Shown: positions 51,452 to 61,462, numbered from the stretch's first letter. The stretch: DNA of 64,000 nt from Pseudomonas fluorescens (GCF_001902145.1 NZ_MRST01000014.1:46534-110533); one strand, 5' to 3'. Notes: generated by a model from the sequence alone, not told the origin. Made by a program: numbers and translations.

Positions 51452-51721
51452 ATGAACCGTCTACTCGCTATCTCGTCACTGTTTGTCATCTCTGTTCTCG
51501 CCGGGTGCGCGACTCACCCCTCGCCTGAGATGCGCCCTTACACGGCAGAAGAAACCAAACAGTTGGCGTTGGAAGCGTTGAGTCGTCGCGGGTTGTCGTT
51601 TGACGAATATCAACAGCAGCGTGCCGCCCTGACTGGCCAGCCACAGAAAACCTTCGGCTTTGATCAGCAGGCTGAAATGAACGCACAGCGCGCTGCACAG
51701 CGCAGCGGCCGTGCGAGTTGA
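51452..51721 (+). CDS. small lipoprotein of unknown function
   Basis: 89 aa with a lipoprotein signal (MNRLLAISSLFVISVLAGCA, lipobox LAGC). The mature part is short, polar and Gln-rich (PYTAEETKQLALEALSRRGL). No family recognised. ATG 51452 is required for the signal peptide; the upstream frame has none. Separated by 326 bp from the large exported gene. Confidence 0.75.
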   Translation: MNRLLAISSLFVISVLAGCATHPSPEMRPYTAEETKQLALEALSRRGLSFDEYQQQRAALTGQPQKTFGFDQQAEMNAQRAAQRSGRAS

Positions 51722-52047
51722 GAACCAGGTGACGACAGGTACGTCTTCCGGTTTGACGGGCTGATATCTGTCGGCTAGAACTTAGCTTTAGCAACGCATC
51801 ACGGCTGCATGACGCAGGCGGATGGTTGAGTCGAGTGTCTGATTTTTCCTGTCTCTTTTGGCTTCACGCCATGTCGTAGTTTCGCAGTGGAATAGCATTG
51901 CAAGACATTCCAAATTGAATGTACTTCGGGTTGCGTCAGCTGTTCGCGGCGCGTGACTTCGTGCCGGGTGCTTTCTGACGAGATCGTGAAACTGCGCAGT
52001 CTTTCTTCGATGGAAATACGCCTGGCCTGCCATTGAGGCTGGTGATC
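51722..52047 (+). promoter_or_regulatory. leader region of the DUF1592/DUF1552 cassette
   Basis: A 326-bp gap with no gene. It holds an 18-bp inverted repeat, ACATTC-N6-GAATGT (51905-51922), a plausible operator, and GAGG before ATG 52048. No convincing sigma-70 or sigma-54 promoter could be picked by eye. Confidence 0.4.
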
Positions 52048-55000
52048 ATGAGGATGTCGATCGGGTGGGGTTTGCTTGTTTCGCGCTGTGGTTGGGTTTT
52101 GCCTGGCTTGTTCTTCGCGTTGCTGAGTGTGGAGGTATCTGCGGCGGCCTGTACGGCACCAGCCTATAAAGCGGGGACCGGCTACGAACAAGGCGATCAG
52201 GTGCAGAACAACAACCAGCAGTTTGAGTGTTGGAAGGATACTGACAACCCGCCGTTAGGGCCGGGCAGTTGGCAATGGTGCCGGCAGAGCGACTACAACC
52301 CTGGCTTGCCCGCCTCCAACGGCGCCGTTATTTGGCCTGACGCCTGGAAAGACCTCGGTGAGTGCGGTGGCTACCAGGGTAACCGGTTGACCCTGAACTT
52401 CAGCACGTTAAGCGGCCGGGGGCCCATAAGCCAGCCAACGCCGGGTGTATTGCGAGCCGATCAGGTAGTCACTGGCGTATTGCGCTGCAAAGCCGAGGAA
52501 ATCCCGATCAGTGCCAAGTCGGGTGAAACTATTCACATTGATAATCTAAAGGCCTGCGACTACCAACTGGTGATGAACCCCGCTGGTGGATTTGTGCCCT
52601 TGAATACGCCGCGTATCGTTTCCTTCCAGCGGGACGAGGGCGAGGAACAGACGGTCACCTTGAAGTATCGGCCCCCGGTGCAGGTGGAGAAGCTCAGCGG
52701 CCTGCCGGGGGTCAAGATTGAACTGTTTGCCCAGGGGCTGATACAGCCTCGGCAGATGGCGATGGGCAAGAACGTCCTCTATGTGGGCTCCAGTGCGATT
52801 CCATCCTACGTCTATGACGGGAAAATCGCCGATATGATCTATGCTTTGCCACTGGACAATGCCGGCAAACCCACCGGCATCTACGTGATTGCCAGCGGGT
52901 TGGAGGAGCCGCACGGTGTGGTGTATCGCGACGGTGATTTGTACTACTCGACCACTGGCGGTCTCTATCGTTTGCGCGATGCCGATGCGCATTACAAGGA
53001 TCCTTCGCCTGAACTGGTGTTCAAATTCCCCGCCGATGATGCGCCATTTCCTCTGCCTTCCGTGGCGTCTGGTTCCAGCACACGCTTCTGGCATATGAAG
53101 CACCCTTTGCATTTCAACCCGCTGGATCCCGCCGATACTGGCCTGTACACCGCTGTCGGCATTCCCTGCAACTTGTGCATGATCCCGCCTGACCCGCGTT
53201 ACGGCACGTTACTGCGTTACGACACCGTGACCGGTAAAGCGCAGATTCTTGCAAAAGGGGTGCGCAACTCTGTGGGGTTCGACTGGAACCCGCAGACCGG
53301 TGAAATCTGGTTCACCGACAACAACCGCCAGGGCTACCCCAACCCCGACGAAATCAACCGCATCAGCGGCCCAAACCTGCACTTCGGCGTGCCCTATCTG
53401 TTTGGCAAAGGCACGCCGGGTTTCACCGATGAGGAGTTTGGTAACCCGGGTGTGATCCAGCCGCCCTTGGTCCAGGGCGCGATTGTTTCCGATAAATCCC
53501 AGCAGCAGGTCGACCCGAAAAACTACGTGCCGGCCGCCTTTGAATTGGGGACCAACACCGCACCCCTGGGGCTGAAGTTCTGGAGTGGTTACCCGGCTCG
53601 CACACGTTCGCAGAACATGCTGGTTGCCGTGCATGGGGCGGGTACGGCCGAGCGGCCGGGTATGGATGTGCGACTCGTCTCGATCCAGGACGGAACGCGG
53701 GTGGTCAATCAGATCCCGTTGATCAACGGGTTTATCCAGGACCCACTGCGTTTCGATGTGTATTGCCTGGATGACTCCTGCATTGGCCGGCCGGCTGACT
53801 TCCTGGCGCTAGCGGACAACAGCCTGCTGATCTCCGATGACGTCGCCGGGGTGATCTATCGCGTCAGTTATGACCCTGCGGGCTTGCCGGATACAACGTT
53901 GACCCTGCAGCCGGCACTCGCACCGGCACCTGAGCTGGAGAGTGAGATGATCAGTGGGACGCTGATCTCTCCGGGCGGTAATACCCGTCAGTTCCATGCA
54001 TCCTTCAACCCTGCTGACAGTAATGCCGCATTGGTCCTCAAGGGTTTGCCTTACGGTACTTACCAGGTTCGGCTCAATGATGTGAAAAACTGGATTCCGC
54101 AGACGCGCAATACTTCGCTTACCTTGTCTGCCGGCGACAACAAGCACGTGCTGAACATGCAGTACCGTCTGCGACCGATCAAGCTGGATATCAAGATCAC
54201 GGTGTTGGCGCCTCCCAAGCCTGCGTCGGTAACGGATTCCACCTGGCATTTCACCCTCAAGCTCAAGGGCTCTACGAGCACCGAGCCCAAAGTGGTGCGG
54301 GTGCCTTGGGGCGAAAGTGTCACCGAGCTTCTGGACTATGGGGATTACGAGGTCATCTATCCCTTTTACCCACAGGAACTGCCACAGCCGGAACAGGTAG
54401 CGCTGCGTATCAACGAGGAAAGCCAGGACGAGCAACTGGCACCTATCAGTTACCGTCATGAACCGAAGTTGGGCGAAACAGTGCTTGCCGAGTCCTGCAC
54501 CAAATGCCATGCGGTGGAGTTCTTCAATAACCTGCGCATGGCGGTGGCATGGAGCAGTGCCGGCCAGGATGCGTTGGTGCGGCAAATCCAGAGCATGCCG
54601 GTGGCCGGGCACTGCGACACCACCTGTGCGACCGAGATCAGCAAGCATTTGTTTGAGGTGGTGTGGGCGCCTTACCTGAGCCCGAGCGAGGCTCACGGTC
54701 AGCGCCAGTTGCGCTTGCTGACGCGCGATGAATACGCGGCCAGTGTCAAGGACATACTGGGCGTGGAGGTCAATACCCAGAAGCTGCCGGCGGATAAATC
54801 CGAGAAGGACTTCAAGTTTCCGGGCGAATCCAGCAAAGGGCTGTTGCAGGCTGAAGACATCAAGCTGCTGTATGACATGGCGGTGTCGATTGCCGGGCAG
54901 GTGGCACCTCAACGTGTAAAACGCTTCAAATCCACTGCCGGTACCCTTGAGGTGAGTGCCCTGGGTTATCAAGTGTTCCGCCGTCATTTGAGTCCGTCAG

Positions 55001-56169
55001 AGTTGTCGCGTTATCAGGCGGTGCTGGATGAACACGGCGAGCGGGCGCTGATCACTGCGCTGTTGTTGTCGCCCAACTTCCTGTATCGCTCGGAGTTGGG
55101 CCAGGCTGTCGCGGGGCAGACCCAGGTCTACAAACTGACCCCTTATGAGACCGCGACCGCATTGTCCTACACCTATCAAGGCACCACTCCGGACGCGCAA
55201 CTGCTGGCCAAGGCAGAGCGCAACGAGTTGCAGACTGTGCAGCAAATCAGCGCAGAAATAGACCGGATGATGCGCACTGAGCGTGGGCTTGAGCAGTTCA
55301 ATCGGTTCATCAGTTACTACATCAAGACTCAACGCGGGGTGCAGGAGAAGCCCGGCCTGAGTGCACAGATGATCCAGTTGATGACCCAGGAGCAGGCCCT
55401 GCTGACCCGTCATGTGATGCTTGACGGCAAAGGGACGCTGGACGAGCTGTTCAATCCCGGCGTGACGTTCCTCAATAAGGCGCTGGCCGAGCACTACGGT
55501 ATCGGCGGCGTAACGGGTGACACGCTGCATAAAGTCGCCGTGGATGAGAAACGGGGTGGCTTGTTGCACTTGGGGCTTTTTCAGGCCTCTACCTCTGACT
55601 ATCAGGTCACCTCACTGGTCAAGCGTGGTATCGCGATTCGCGAGCAGCTTTTTTGCCGCGAATTTGGTGCGCCGGTCGAAGCCGAACCGACGGAGCCAAC
55701 CTACCCTGCGCGTGCGATCAGTACCCGCGAGCGCTGGGACTTGATCAATGGTGAGCAGGCTTCGCAGGGGCGTTGCTGGCAGTGCCATCAGTACATGAAC
55801 GACACCGGTGCCTCGATGGAGCATTACGACGCTGCCGGGCGCTATCGCCAGCAGGAGCCTGCCTACAACTACGCGCAGTTCCCTGTGCAGTTGCCGATCA
55901 AGTCGTCCGGTCCGTTCATCGGGGTTGATGGCACAGTGCCTATCGACGATGTGCGAGGTATCTCCAAGTTGATCGCGCACAACTCGGCGTCTCTGTTCTG
56001 CATGGCTGATAGCTATTTCCGTTTCGCTTCGGGCAACAAATCCGACGAGTCCACTTCCGCAACGGTCAAGGCATTGATCGACGGGCTGAAGGGCAATGGC
56101 TCATTACCAGCAATGCTGCGCACGCTGGGCACCTCCAACGCGTTCCAATTCAAGACGCAGAGGGATTGA
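52048..56169 (+). CDS. giant exported beta-propeller/haem c protein with DUF1587/DUF1592/DUF1588-type modules
   Basis: 1373 aa. ATG 52048 has GAGG upstream. Order: signal peptide (to about 33); a small Cys/Trp module (about 35-85, YEQGDQVQNNNQQFECWKDT then a GSWQWC end) resembling chitin-binding CBM5/12; a six-bladed sorbosone/glucose-dehydrogenase-like propeller (about 210-625, e.g. TGEIWFTDNNRQGYPNPDEI); Ig-like strands (about 640-800); haem c site CTKCH at 817-821; DUF1587-like LLTRDEYAASVKDILG (about 890); DUF1592-like middle; DUF1588-like VKRGIAIREQLFCREFGAP (about 1191); second site CWQCH at 1243-1247. The last modules are hallmark planctomycete/myxobacterial cytochromes. Predicted periplasmic or surface quinohaem-type oxidoreductase; substrate unknown. 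Two bases separate it from the DUF1552 gene. Confidence 0.78.
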   Translation: MRMSIGWGLLVSRCGWVLPGLFFALLSVEVSAAACTAPAYKAGTGYEQGDQVQNNNQQFECWKDTDNPPLGPGSWQWCRQSDYNPGLPASNGAVIWPDAWKDLGECGGYQGNRLTLNFSTLSGRGPISQPTPGVLRADQVVTGVLRCKAEEIPISAKSGETIHIDNLKACDYQLVMNPAGGFVPLNTPRIVSFQRDEGEEQTVTLKYRPPVQVEKLSGLPGVKIELFAQGLIQPRQMAMGKNVLYVGSSAIPSYVYDGKIADMIYALPLDNAGKPTGIYVIASGLEEPHGVVYRDGDLYYSTTGGLYRLRDADAHYKDPSPELVFKFPADDAPFPLPSVASGSSTRFWHMKHPLHFNPLDPADTGLYTAVGIPCNLCMIPPDPRYGTLLRYDTVTGKAQILAKGVRNSVGFDWNPQTGEIWFTDNNRQGYPNPDEINRISGPNLHFGVPYLFGKGTPGFTDEEFGNPGVIQPPLVQGAIVSDKSQQQVDPKNYVPAAFELGTNTAPLGLKFWSGYPARTRSQNMLVAVHGAGTAERPGMDVRLVSIQDGTRVVNQIPLINGFIQDPLRFDVYCLDDSCIGRPADFLALADNSLLISDDVAGVIYRVSYDPAGLPDTTLTLQPALAPAPELESEMISGTLISPGGNTRQFHASFNPADSNAALVLKGLPYGTYQVRLNDVKNWIPQTRNTSLTLSAGDNKHVLNMQYRLRPIKLDIKITVLAPPKPASVTDSTWHFTLKLKGSTSTEPKVVRVPWGESVTELLDYGDYEVIYPFYPQELPQPEQVALRINEESQDEQLAPISYRHEPKLGETVLAESCTKCHAVEFFNNLRMAVAWSSAGQDALVRQIQSMPVAGHCDTTCATEISKHLFEVVWAPYLSPSEAHGQRQLRLLTRDEYAASVKDILGVEVNTQKLPADKSEKDFKFPGESSKGLLQAEDIKLLYDMAVSIAGQVAPQRVKRFKSTAGTLEVSALGYQVFRRHLSPSELSRYQAVLDEHGERALITALLLSPNFLYRSELGQAVAGQTQVYKLTPYETATALSYTYQGTTPDAQLLAKAERNELQTVQQISAEIDRMMRTERGLEQFNRFISYYIKTQRGVQEKPGLSAQMIQLMTQEQALLTRHVMLDGKGTLDELFNPGVTFLNKALAEHYGIGGVTGDTLHKVAVDEKRGGLLHLGLFQASTSDYQVTSLVKRGIAIREQLFCREFGAPVEAEPTEPTYPARAISTRERWDLINGEQASQGRCWQCHQYMNDTGASMEHYDAAGRYRQQEPAYNYAQFPVQLPIKSSGPFIGVDGTVPIDDVRGISKLIAHNSASLFCMADSYFRFASGNKSDESTSATVKALIDGLKGNGSLPAMLRTLGTSNAFQFKTQRD

Positions 56170-56171
56170 TC

Positions 56172-57542
56172 ATGGATATCTTGAAAAGTCGTCGTCGCTT
56201 CCTTGCAGGCCTGACTGCGGTCGGTGTGTTTGGCCCGCTCACCCAATTTGGCCTGGCGCGCATGGCCTTGGCCGGGCAAAGCCAGCAGGCCAAGTTGAAG
56301 GTGGTGTTCTTTGTGGTGCCGGATGGCCTGGCGGTCGACTCTGCAACCGCCTATTCCAGTGATGGTCGAGGCCTCTGGCATCCCGCTGCCGAAGCACTGG
56401 ACACCTCCGACTTTCAGCTCAACGAGGTCAGCCAGGAGCTTGCGGCCTATAAAAACCAGTCCTTGTACCTGCGTGGCACGATTCTGGGCCCAGGCAATGA
56501 AGGCCATAACGGCTGGACGTGGGCGTTGCGCGACCGTGAGAAGAAGATGGCGTCGATTGATGTGTTGCTTGGCCGGCATATGCCGGGGACCGATCCGTCC
56601 CAACGGAGTCTTTTTGCCGGACCGCATTCGGGCATTGACGGCACCGCCTGGCACGTATCCTGGGAAGGGCCGGAGAATGGCGGCGCAATGCGCAGGCCTG
56701 AGCAGGACCCGGTGTTGATGTACGAGAAAATCTTTGGCACGGTCAGTCGTGAGGTGCGTGAGCAACAGGTGCGAAACATGCATGTATTTGATCCGGTGCT
56801 GGCGGATATCAACGAGCTGCGAGGCAGGCTTGCGGGGGCGCAAAAGCAGAAGCTCGATATGCAGCTTGATTCGGTTGAACAGGCCATGAAAGACATGGAA
56901 GAAACTCTGCCACCCATTGGCGAATGTTCGCCTTTGCAGATGGACACGTTGCCGTTCAAATCTGCGGAGTTTCGTAACCAGGTACAGCATCACCACCATC
57001 AGGTGGTTGCCACGGCGCTGGGGTGTGGCATCACGCGTGTGGCGACGATTCAGGTCGGGCGCTCGGCGGAATCGCTCAATATCCTGGACGTCAGTAATGT
57101 GACCAACCCCCATGACTGCGCCCATCGTTATGCCGGGTTGGACGTATGGAAACGATCCCGGCAGTGGTATACCCAGCGAGCCAAGTTATTCATGGACGAA
57201 TTGGCGAAGCATGCCGATCCCGATGTGCCGGGTGACAGCCTGCTTGAACACACGCTTGTGGTATTCACCAGCGAGATGGCCGATGGTGCCCCCGAACATA
57301 CCAAGGATATGCCGTTGGTACTGATGGGTGGCGCCAGTGGCTTGTTGAAGAGCGGCGATGGCGCAGGGCGCTATTTCAACATCACCGCCCAAGGTGATCG
57401 TGATCAGGAAGTTAACCCGGTCATTGGTCGCAAAGCGGTCGATATGCAGCGAATCTGGGCCACCATTGCCCAGGCGGCCGGAACCAGCGTGCCCTACAAG
57501 GGAAACATCGATCCGGTGAGCGGGTTGTTTACTAACGTCTGA
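56172..57542 (+). CDS. Tat-exported DUF1552-family protein
   Basis: 456 aa. Begins MDILKSRRRFLAGLTAVGVF: a twin-arginine signal (SRRRFLAG), so it is folded before export and probably carries a cofactor or metal. Body matches DUF1552 of the alkaline-phosphatase/sulfatase-like fold (VVFFVVPDGLAVDSAT, QVQHHHHQVVATALGCGITR, NPHDCAHRYAG, LVVFTSEMADGAPEHTKDMP). DUF1552 genes are habitually paired with DUF1592 cytochromes in other phyla; here too it starts 2 bp after that gene. Function unknown. A strong terminator follows, closing the two-gene unit. Confidence 0.8.
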   Translation: MDILKSRRRFLAGLTAVGVFGPLTQFGLARMALAGQSQQAKLKVVFFVVPDGLAVDSATAYSSDGRGLWHPAAEALDTSDFQLNEVSQELAAYKNQSLYLRGTILGPGNEGHNGWTWALRDREKKMASIDVLLGRHMPGTDPSQRSLFAGPHSGIDGTAWHVSWEGPENGGAMRRPEQDPVLMYEKIFGTVSREVREQQVRNMHVFDPVLADINELRGRLAGAQKQKLDMQLDSVEQAMKDMEETLPPIGECSPLQMDTLPFKSAEFRNQVQHHHHQVVATALGCGITRVATIQVGRSAESLNILDVSNVTNPHDCAHRYAGLDVWKRSRQWYTQRAKLFMDELAKHADPDVPGDSLLEHTLVVFTSEMADGAPEHTKDMPLVLMGGASGLLKSGDGAGRYFNITAQGDRDQEVNPVIGRKAVDMQRIWATIAQAAGTSVPYKGNIDPVSGLFTNV

Positions 57543-57560
57543 GTCGCCTGGCGCTGCACT

Positions 57561-57600
57561 AAAAGCCGGAAAGTCCGTATGGCGGATTTTTCGGCTTTTT
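57561..57600 (+). terminator. intrinsic terminator after DUF1552 gene
   Basis: AAAAGCCG ... CGGCTTTTT with an inner TCCG/CGGA pairing, followed by T. Works in both directions and closes the two-gene cassette. Confidence 0.8.
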
Positions 57601-57780
57601 GCATTTGCACCCAATCGCCTTTGAGCCTGTTAAGCTGAAAATCAGGAGCGTTCCTACGCACATTTACATCACGTGGTTCTTCTTCAACGGCACTCGATCA
57701 GTTAAACCTGACGACCTCTGTTCTGTTCGATGCCCCCGGGACGTCGCTCTCGGGAACACGCTCTGCGAGTTTTTAACGCC

Positions 57781-58941
57781 ATGAATAAACGTCCGTTGTA
57801 TTTCGACTATGCCGCCACCACGCCGGTGGATGAGCGAGTTATCCAGGTGATGGTCGAGTGCCTGGGTTTCAATGCCAATTTTGGCAACCCGGCGTCCAGT
57901 TCCCATGCATTCGGCCAGGCGGCCCGGCAAACGGTTGAGCAGGCTCGACGGCAGGTAGCCGAATTGGTCGGCGCCCAGCCTGAGCAGATTGTCTGGACTT
58001 CCGGTGCCACCGAGTCCAACAACCTTGCGATCAAAGGGGTGGCCCAGGCGCGAGGGCTGGCGGGTGGGCATATCATCACCAGCCAGATCGAACACAAGGC
58101 CACACTCGACACCGCACGGCAGTTGCAGGAAGTCGGCGTAGCTGTGACCTATCTGGTGCCAGATGCCGATGGCTTGATCAGTGTTCAGGCTGTCGCCGAG
58201 GCATTGCGTGAGGACACCTTCCTGGTGTCGCTGATGCTGGTCAATAACGAACTGGGTACCCTTAACGACATTCCCGCCATTGGCGCGCGGGTGCGTGAGC
58301 ACGGCGCCCTGTTCCATGTCGACGCGGCTCAGGGGGCGGGTAAGGTGGCCATCGACCTGGCGCAGTGGCCGGTGGATTTGATGTCGTTTTCCGCTCACAA
58401 GCTCTACGGCCCCAAAGGCATCGGCGCGTTGTACGTCGGGCCTCGTGCGCAGCAGAAAGTGCTGGCGCAGATTCATGGCGGCGGGCACGAAGGTGGCTTG
58501 CGTTCGGGCACCCTGGCCACGCATCAGATTGCGGGCATGGGCACGGCGTTCGCCCTGGCGGCAGCGTCCTTTGCTGAAGAGAAGGCGCAGATCGTGGCCT
58601 TGCGTCAGCGTTTGCTGGACCAGTTGGCGTCGATTCCCGGCGTACGCCTCAATGGCAGCCCAACCCAGCGTATTCCCCACACCCTCAGCTTGACGTTCAG
58701 CGAAGGCCAATTCAATGCTGCCGCCTTGAGTGCGGGCATTGCCTTTTCGGCGACTTCAGCGTGCAATTCGGCTAGCAATGCACCGTCCCACGTCCTGGTG
58801 GCCCTGGGGCATGATGCCCGCAGCGCTGGTCGCACTATTCGCTTGAGCCTGGGCCGGTTCACCACCGAGCGGGATATCGACGACGCTGTGCAATTGATCA
58901 AGACGGTACAGGCCAGCGCACCAGCGTTCTGGGCTGTCTGA
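57781..58941 (+). CDS. cysteine desulfurase (IscS/NifS class V aminotransferase)
   Basis: 386 aa. PLP-dependent fold with YFDYAATTPVDERV at the start, GATESNNLAIKG, Schiff-base Lys in SFSAHKLYGPKG (about residue 205) and active-site Cys in FSATSACNSASNAPSHVL (about residue 325). It takes sulfur from cysteine as persulfide. No iscR/iscU genes adjoin, so it is an accessory desulfurase rather than the housekeeping isc member. Gap to pepP 49 bp. Confidence 0.88.
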   Translation: MNKRPLYFDYAATTPVDERVIQVMVECLGFNANFGNPASSSHAFGQAARQTVEQARRQVAELVGAQPEQIVWTSGATESNNLAIKGVAQARGLAGGHIITSQIEHKATLDTARQLQEVGVAVTYLVPDADGLISVQAVAEALREDTFLVSLMLVNNELGTLNDIPAIGARVREHGALFHVDAAQGAGKVAIDLAQWPVDLMSFSAHKLYGPKGIGALYVGPRAQQKVLAQIHGGGHEGGLRSGTLATHQIAGMGTAFALAAASFAEEKAQIVALRQRLLDQLASIPGVRLNGSPTQRIPHTLSLTFSEGQFNAAALSAGIAFSATSACNSASNAPSHVLVALGHDARSAGRTIRLSLGRFTTERDIDDAVQLIKTVQASAPAFWAV

Positions 58942-58990
58942 TACTTCATTTGCAATACATAACAATTATTAGTGGTTAGCAGGAGACACA

Positions 58991-60799
58991 ATGAGTACGC
59001 AGCCTTTGACCCATGGAACGGTTCCCCAGCGCTTGGCGCATACCCGTGAACTGATGCGCCGCGAAGGCATTCACGCCCTGCTGGTGCCGTCGGCGGACCC
59101 GCACTTGTCCGAGTATTTGCCAGGTTACTGGCAAGGGCGCCAGTGGTTGTCCGGGTTTCATGGTTCGGTGGGTACCCTGATCGTCACGGCGGAGTTTGCC
59201 GGGGTCTGGGCGGATAGCCGTTATTGGGAACAGGCGACCAAGGAGCTCAAGGGCAGCGGTATCGAGTTGGTGAAGCTGCAACCGGGTCAGCCTGGACCGT
59301 TGGAGTGGCTGGCCGAGCAAACCACTGAAGGTGGCGTGGTGGCGGTGGACGGTGCGGTCATGGCCGTGGCCTCGGCACGTACCCTGGGTGGCAAGTTGGC
59401 CGAGCGTGGCGCGCGTCTTCGTACCGATATCGATGTGCTCGATGAAATCTGGCAAGACCGCCCGGCGTTGCCGAACCAGCCGATCTATCAGCATCTGCCG
59501 CCCCAAGCCACCGTCAGTCGTGGCGAGAAACTGGCCGCCTTGCGTGCCAGTTTGAAAGACAAGGGCGCCGATTGGCATTTCATCGCGACGCTGGATGACA
59601 TCGCCTGGCTATTCAACCTGCGCGGCGCTGATGTGTCGTTCAATCCGGTGTTCGTGTCTTTTGCCTTGATCAATCAGCAGCAGGCCACTTTGTTTGTGGC
59701 GTTGGGCAAGGTCGATGCGCAACTGCGGGCGGTGTTGGAGCAGGATGGCGTGACCCTGCGTGACTACAGCGAGGTGGCGCAAGCGCTGCGAGCGGTACCG
59801 GCGGGCGCAAGCTTGCAAGTAGACCCTGCCCGCGTCACCGCCGGCTTGCTGGAAAACCTCGACGCGGGCGTCAAGCTGGTTGAAAGCCTCAACCCCACCA
59901 CACTGGCCAAATCTCGCAAGAGCCTGGCGGACGCGGAACATATCCGCCAAGCCATGGAGCAGGATGGTGCGGCGCTGTGCGAATTCTTTGCCTGGCTCGA
60001 CAGCGCCCTGGGCCGCGAGCGCATTACCGAACTGACGATCGACGAGCACCTGACCGCTGCGCGTACCCGCCGCCCCGGCTATGTATCGCTGAGTTTCAAT
60101 ACCATTGCCGCCTTCAACGCCAACGGCGCGATGCCGCATTACCATGCCACCGAAGAAGAGCATGCGCTGATCGAAGGTGATGGCTTGCTGTTGATCGACT
60201 CGGGCGGCCAATACCTGGGCGGAACCACGGACATCACGCGGATGGTGCCCATCGGTAAGCCGAGTGAAGAGCAGAAGCGCGATTGCACGCGGGTGCTCAA
60301 GGGCGTGATTGCCCTGTCCCGTGCGCAGTTCCCCAAGGGTATTCTTTCACCGTTGCTGGATGCCATTGCCCGTGCGCCGATCTGGGCAGAAGGCGTGGAC
60401 TACGGTCACGGCACAGGCCACGGCGTAGGTTATTTCCTCAACGTGCATGAAGGCCCGCAGGTCATTGCTTATCAGGCTGCTGCAGCGCCACAAACGGCGA
60501 TGCAGCCAGGGATGATCACTTCAATTGAGCCGGGTACTTATCGCCCTGGCCGTTGGGGCGTGCGCATTGAGAACCTGGTGTTGAACCGTGAAGCGGGCAA
60601 AACCGAGTTTGGCGAATTCCTCAAGTTCGAAACCCTGACCCTGTGCCCGATTGATACCCGCTGCCTGGAGCCGTCGCTGCTGACGGCAGATGAGCGTGAA
60701 TGGTTCAACGCGTATCACGCCCAGGTGCGCGAGCGTTTGAGCCCGCTGCTCAATGGTGCAGCGCTTGAATGGTTGCAGGTGCGCACTGCGGCGATTTGA
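58991..60799 (+). CDS. Xaa-Pro aminopeptidase (M24B, long form)
   Basis: 602 aa with two creatinase-like N-terminal domains and a C-terminal pita-bread catalytic domain. Metal ligands are visible as DSGGQYLGGTTDITR (two Asp), GHGTGHGVG (His) and ITSIEPGTY/RIENLVL (Glu). Size matches the three-domain aminopeptidase P resembling eukaryotic XPNPEP1, rather than the 440-aa E. coli PepP. It removes N-terminal residues before proline in the cytoplasm. AGGAG precedes ATG 58991. Confidence 0.9.
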   Translation: MSTQPLTHGTVPQRLAHTRELMRREGIHALLVPSADPHLSEYLPGYWQGRQWLSGFHGSVGTLIVTAEFAGVWADSRYWEQATKELKGSGIELVKLQPGQPGPLEWLAEQTTEGGVVAVDGAVMAVASARTLGGKLAERGARLRTDIDVLDEIWQDRPALPNQPIYQHLPPQATVSRGEKLAALRASLKDKGADWHFIATLDDIAWLFNLRGADVSFNPVFVSFALINQQQATLFVALGKVDAQLRAVLEQDGVTLRDYSEVAQALRAVPAGASLQVDPARVTAGLLENLDAGVKLVESLNPTTLAKSRKSLADAEHIRQAMEQDGAALCEFFAWLDSALGRERITELTIDEHLTAARTRRPGYVSLSFNTIAAFNANGAMPHYHATEEEHALIEGDGLLLIDSGGQYLGGTTDITRMVPIGKPSEEQKRDCTRVLKGVIALSRAQFPKGILSPLLDAIARAPIWAEGVDYGHGTGHGVGYFLNVHEGPQVIAYQAAAAPQTAMQPGMITSIEPGTYRPGRWGVRIENLVLNREAGKTEFGEFLKFETLTLCPIDTRCLEPSLLTADEREWFNAYHAQVRERLSPLLNGAALEWLQVRTAAI

Positions 60800-60837
60800 T
60801 CGGTTGCAGCCAAGGCATTACCGGCTGCAATCAACAT

Positions 60838-61428
60838 CTAGCTGAGGGCTTCACGCACAAAGTCCAGACGGTCCTGGCCGAAGAACAGCTGGTTTCCTAC
60901 AAAGAAACTGGGAGCGCCGAACACGCCGCGCTTAATGGCTTGTTCGGTTTTGTCCTTGAGAGCGTCCTTGACGGCTGCATCATTGGACAGGGCCAGTACC
61001 TGATCGGGATCGAACCCCTGTTCGGTGAGCACATTGGTCACGACCTCTGGGTCGCCCAGGTGACGGCCCTCTACCCAGAGTGCGCGGAACAGGCAGTCGA
61101 TGAAGTCGAGGAAGCGCTCAGGCTGGTGGACTTGAATGCCAGTGACGGCTCGCATCAGCACCAAGGTATTGATGGGAAAGTGCGGGTTGAACCTGAGCGG
61201 CACGTTGTAGCGTTTGGCGTAACGCGTCAGGTCATCGAGCATATAGCGACCCTTGGCGGGCACCATGATCGGCGAGGCATTGCCCGTGGCCTTGAATACA
61301 CCGCCCAACAGCATCGGTTGATACACCACCTGTGCGCCGGTTTGGGCACACAGCGCCGGCAGCTGGGTATAGGCCAGGTAAGTGGCGGGGCTGCCGAGAT
61401 CAAAGAAGAACTCCAGGGTTTTACTCAT
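60838..61428 (-). CDS. DsbA-fold 2-hydroxychromene-2-carboxylate isomerase (GST kappa-like)
   Basis: 196 aa from ATG 61428. MSKTLEFFFDLGSPATYLAY is the HCCA-isomerase signature with catalytic Ser in place of the DsbA Cys pair; the C-terminal GVFGAPSFFVGNQLFFGQDR is also typical. Known members isomerise an intermediate of naphthalene breakdown using glutathione; here no aromatic pathway genes adjoin, so it may act on another glutathione-linked substrate. Follows the SDR gene by 34 bp and is likely cotranscribed. Confidence 0.87.
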   Translation of the reverse strand: MSKTLEFFFDLGSPATYLAYTQLPALCAQTGAQVVYQPMLLGGVFKATGNASPIMVPAKGRYMLDDLTRYAKRYNVPLRFNPHFPINTLVLMRAVTGIQVHQPERFLDFIDCLFRALWVEGRHLGDPEVVTNVLTEQGFDPDQVLALSNDAAVKDALKDKTEQAIKRGVFGAPSFFVGNQLFFGQDRLDFVREALS

Positions 61429-61462
61429 GGTCTGTGCTCGCTGCTTATTGTTATAGGGGGCG

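Noticed and set aside
51888..51902. TGGAAT...TTGC resembling a sigma-54 promoter before the giant exported gene, with sfnR nearby
   Set aside because: The distance between GG and GC is one base short of the required spacing and CAC of the -24 element is missing.
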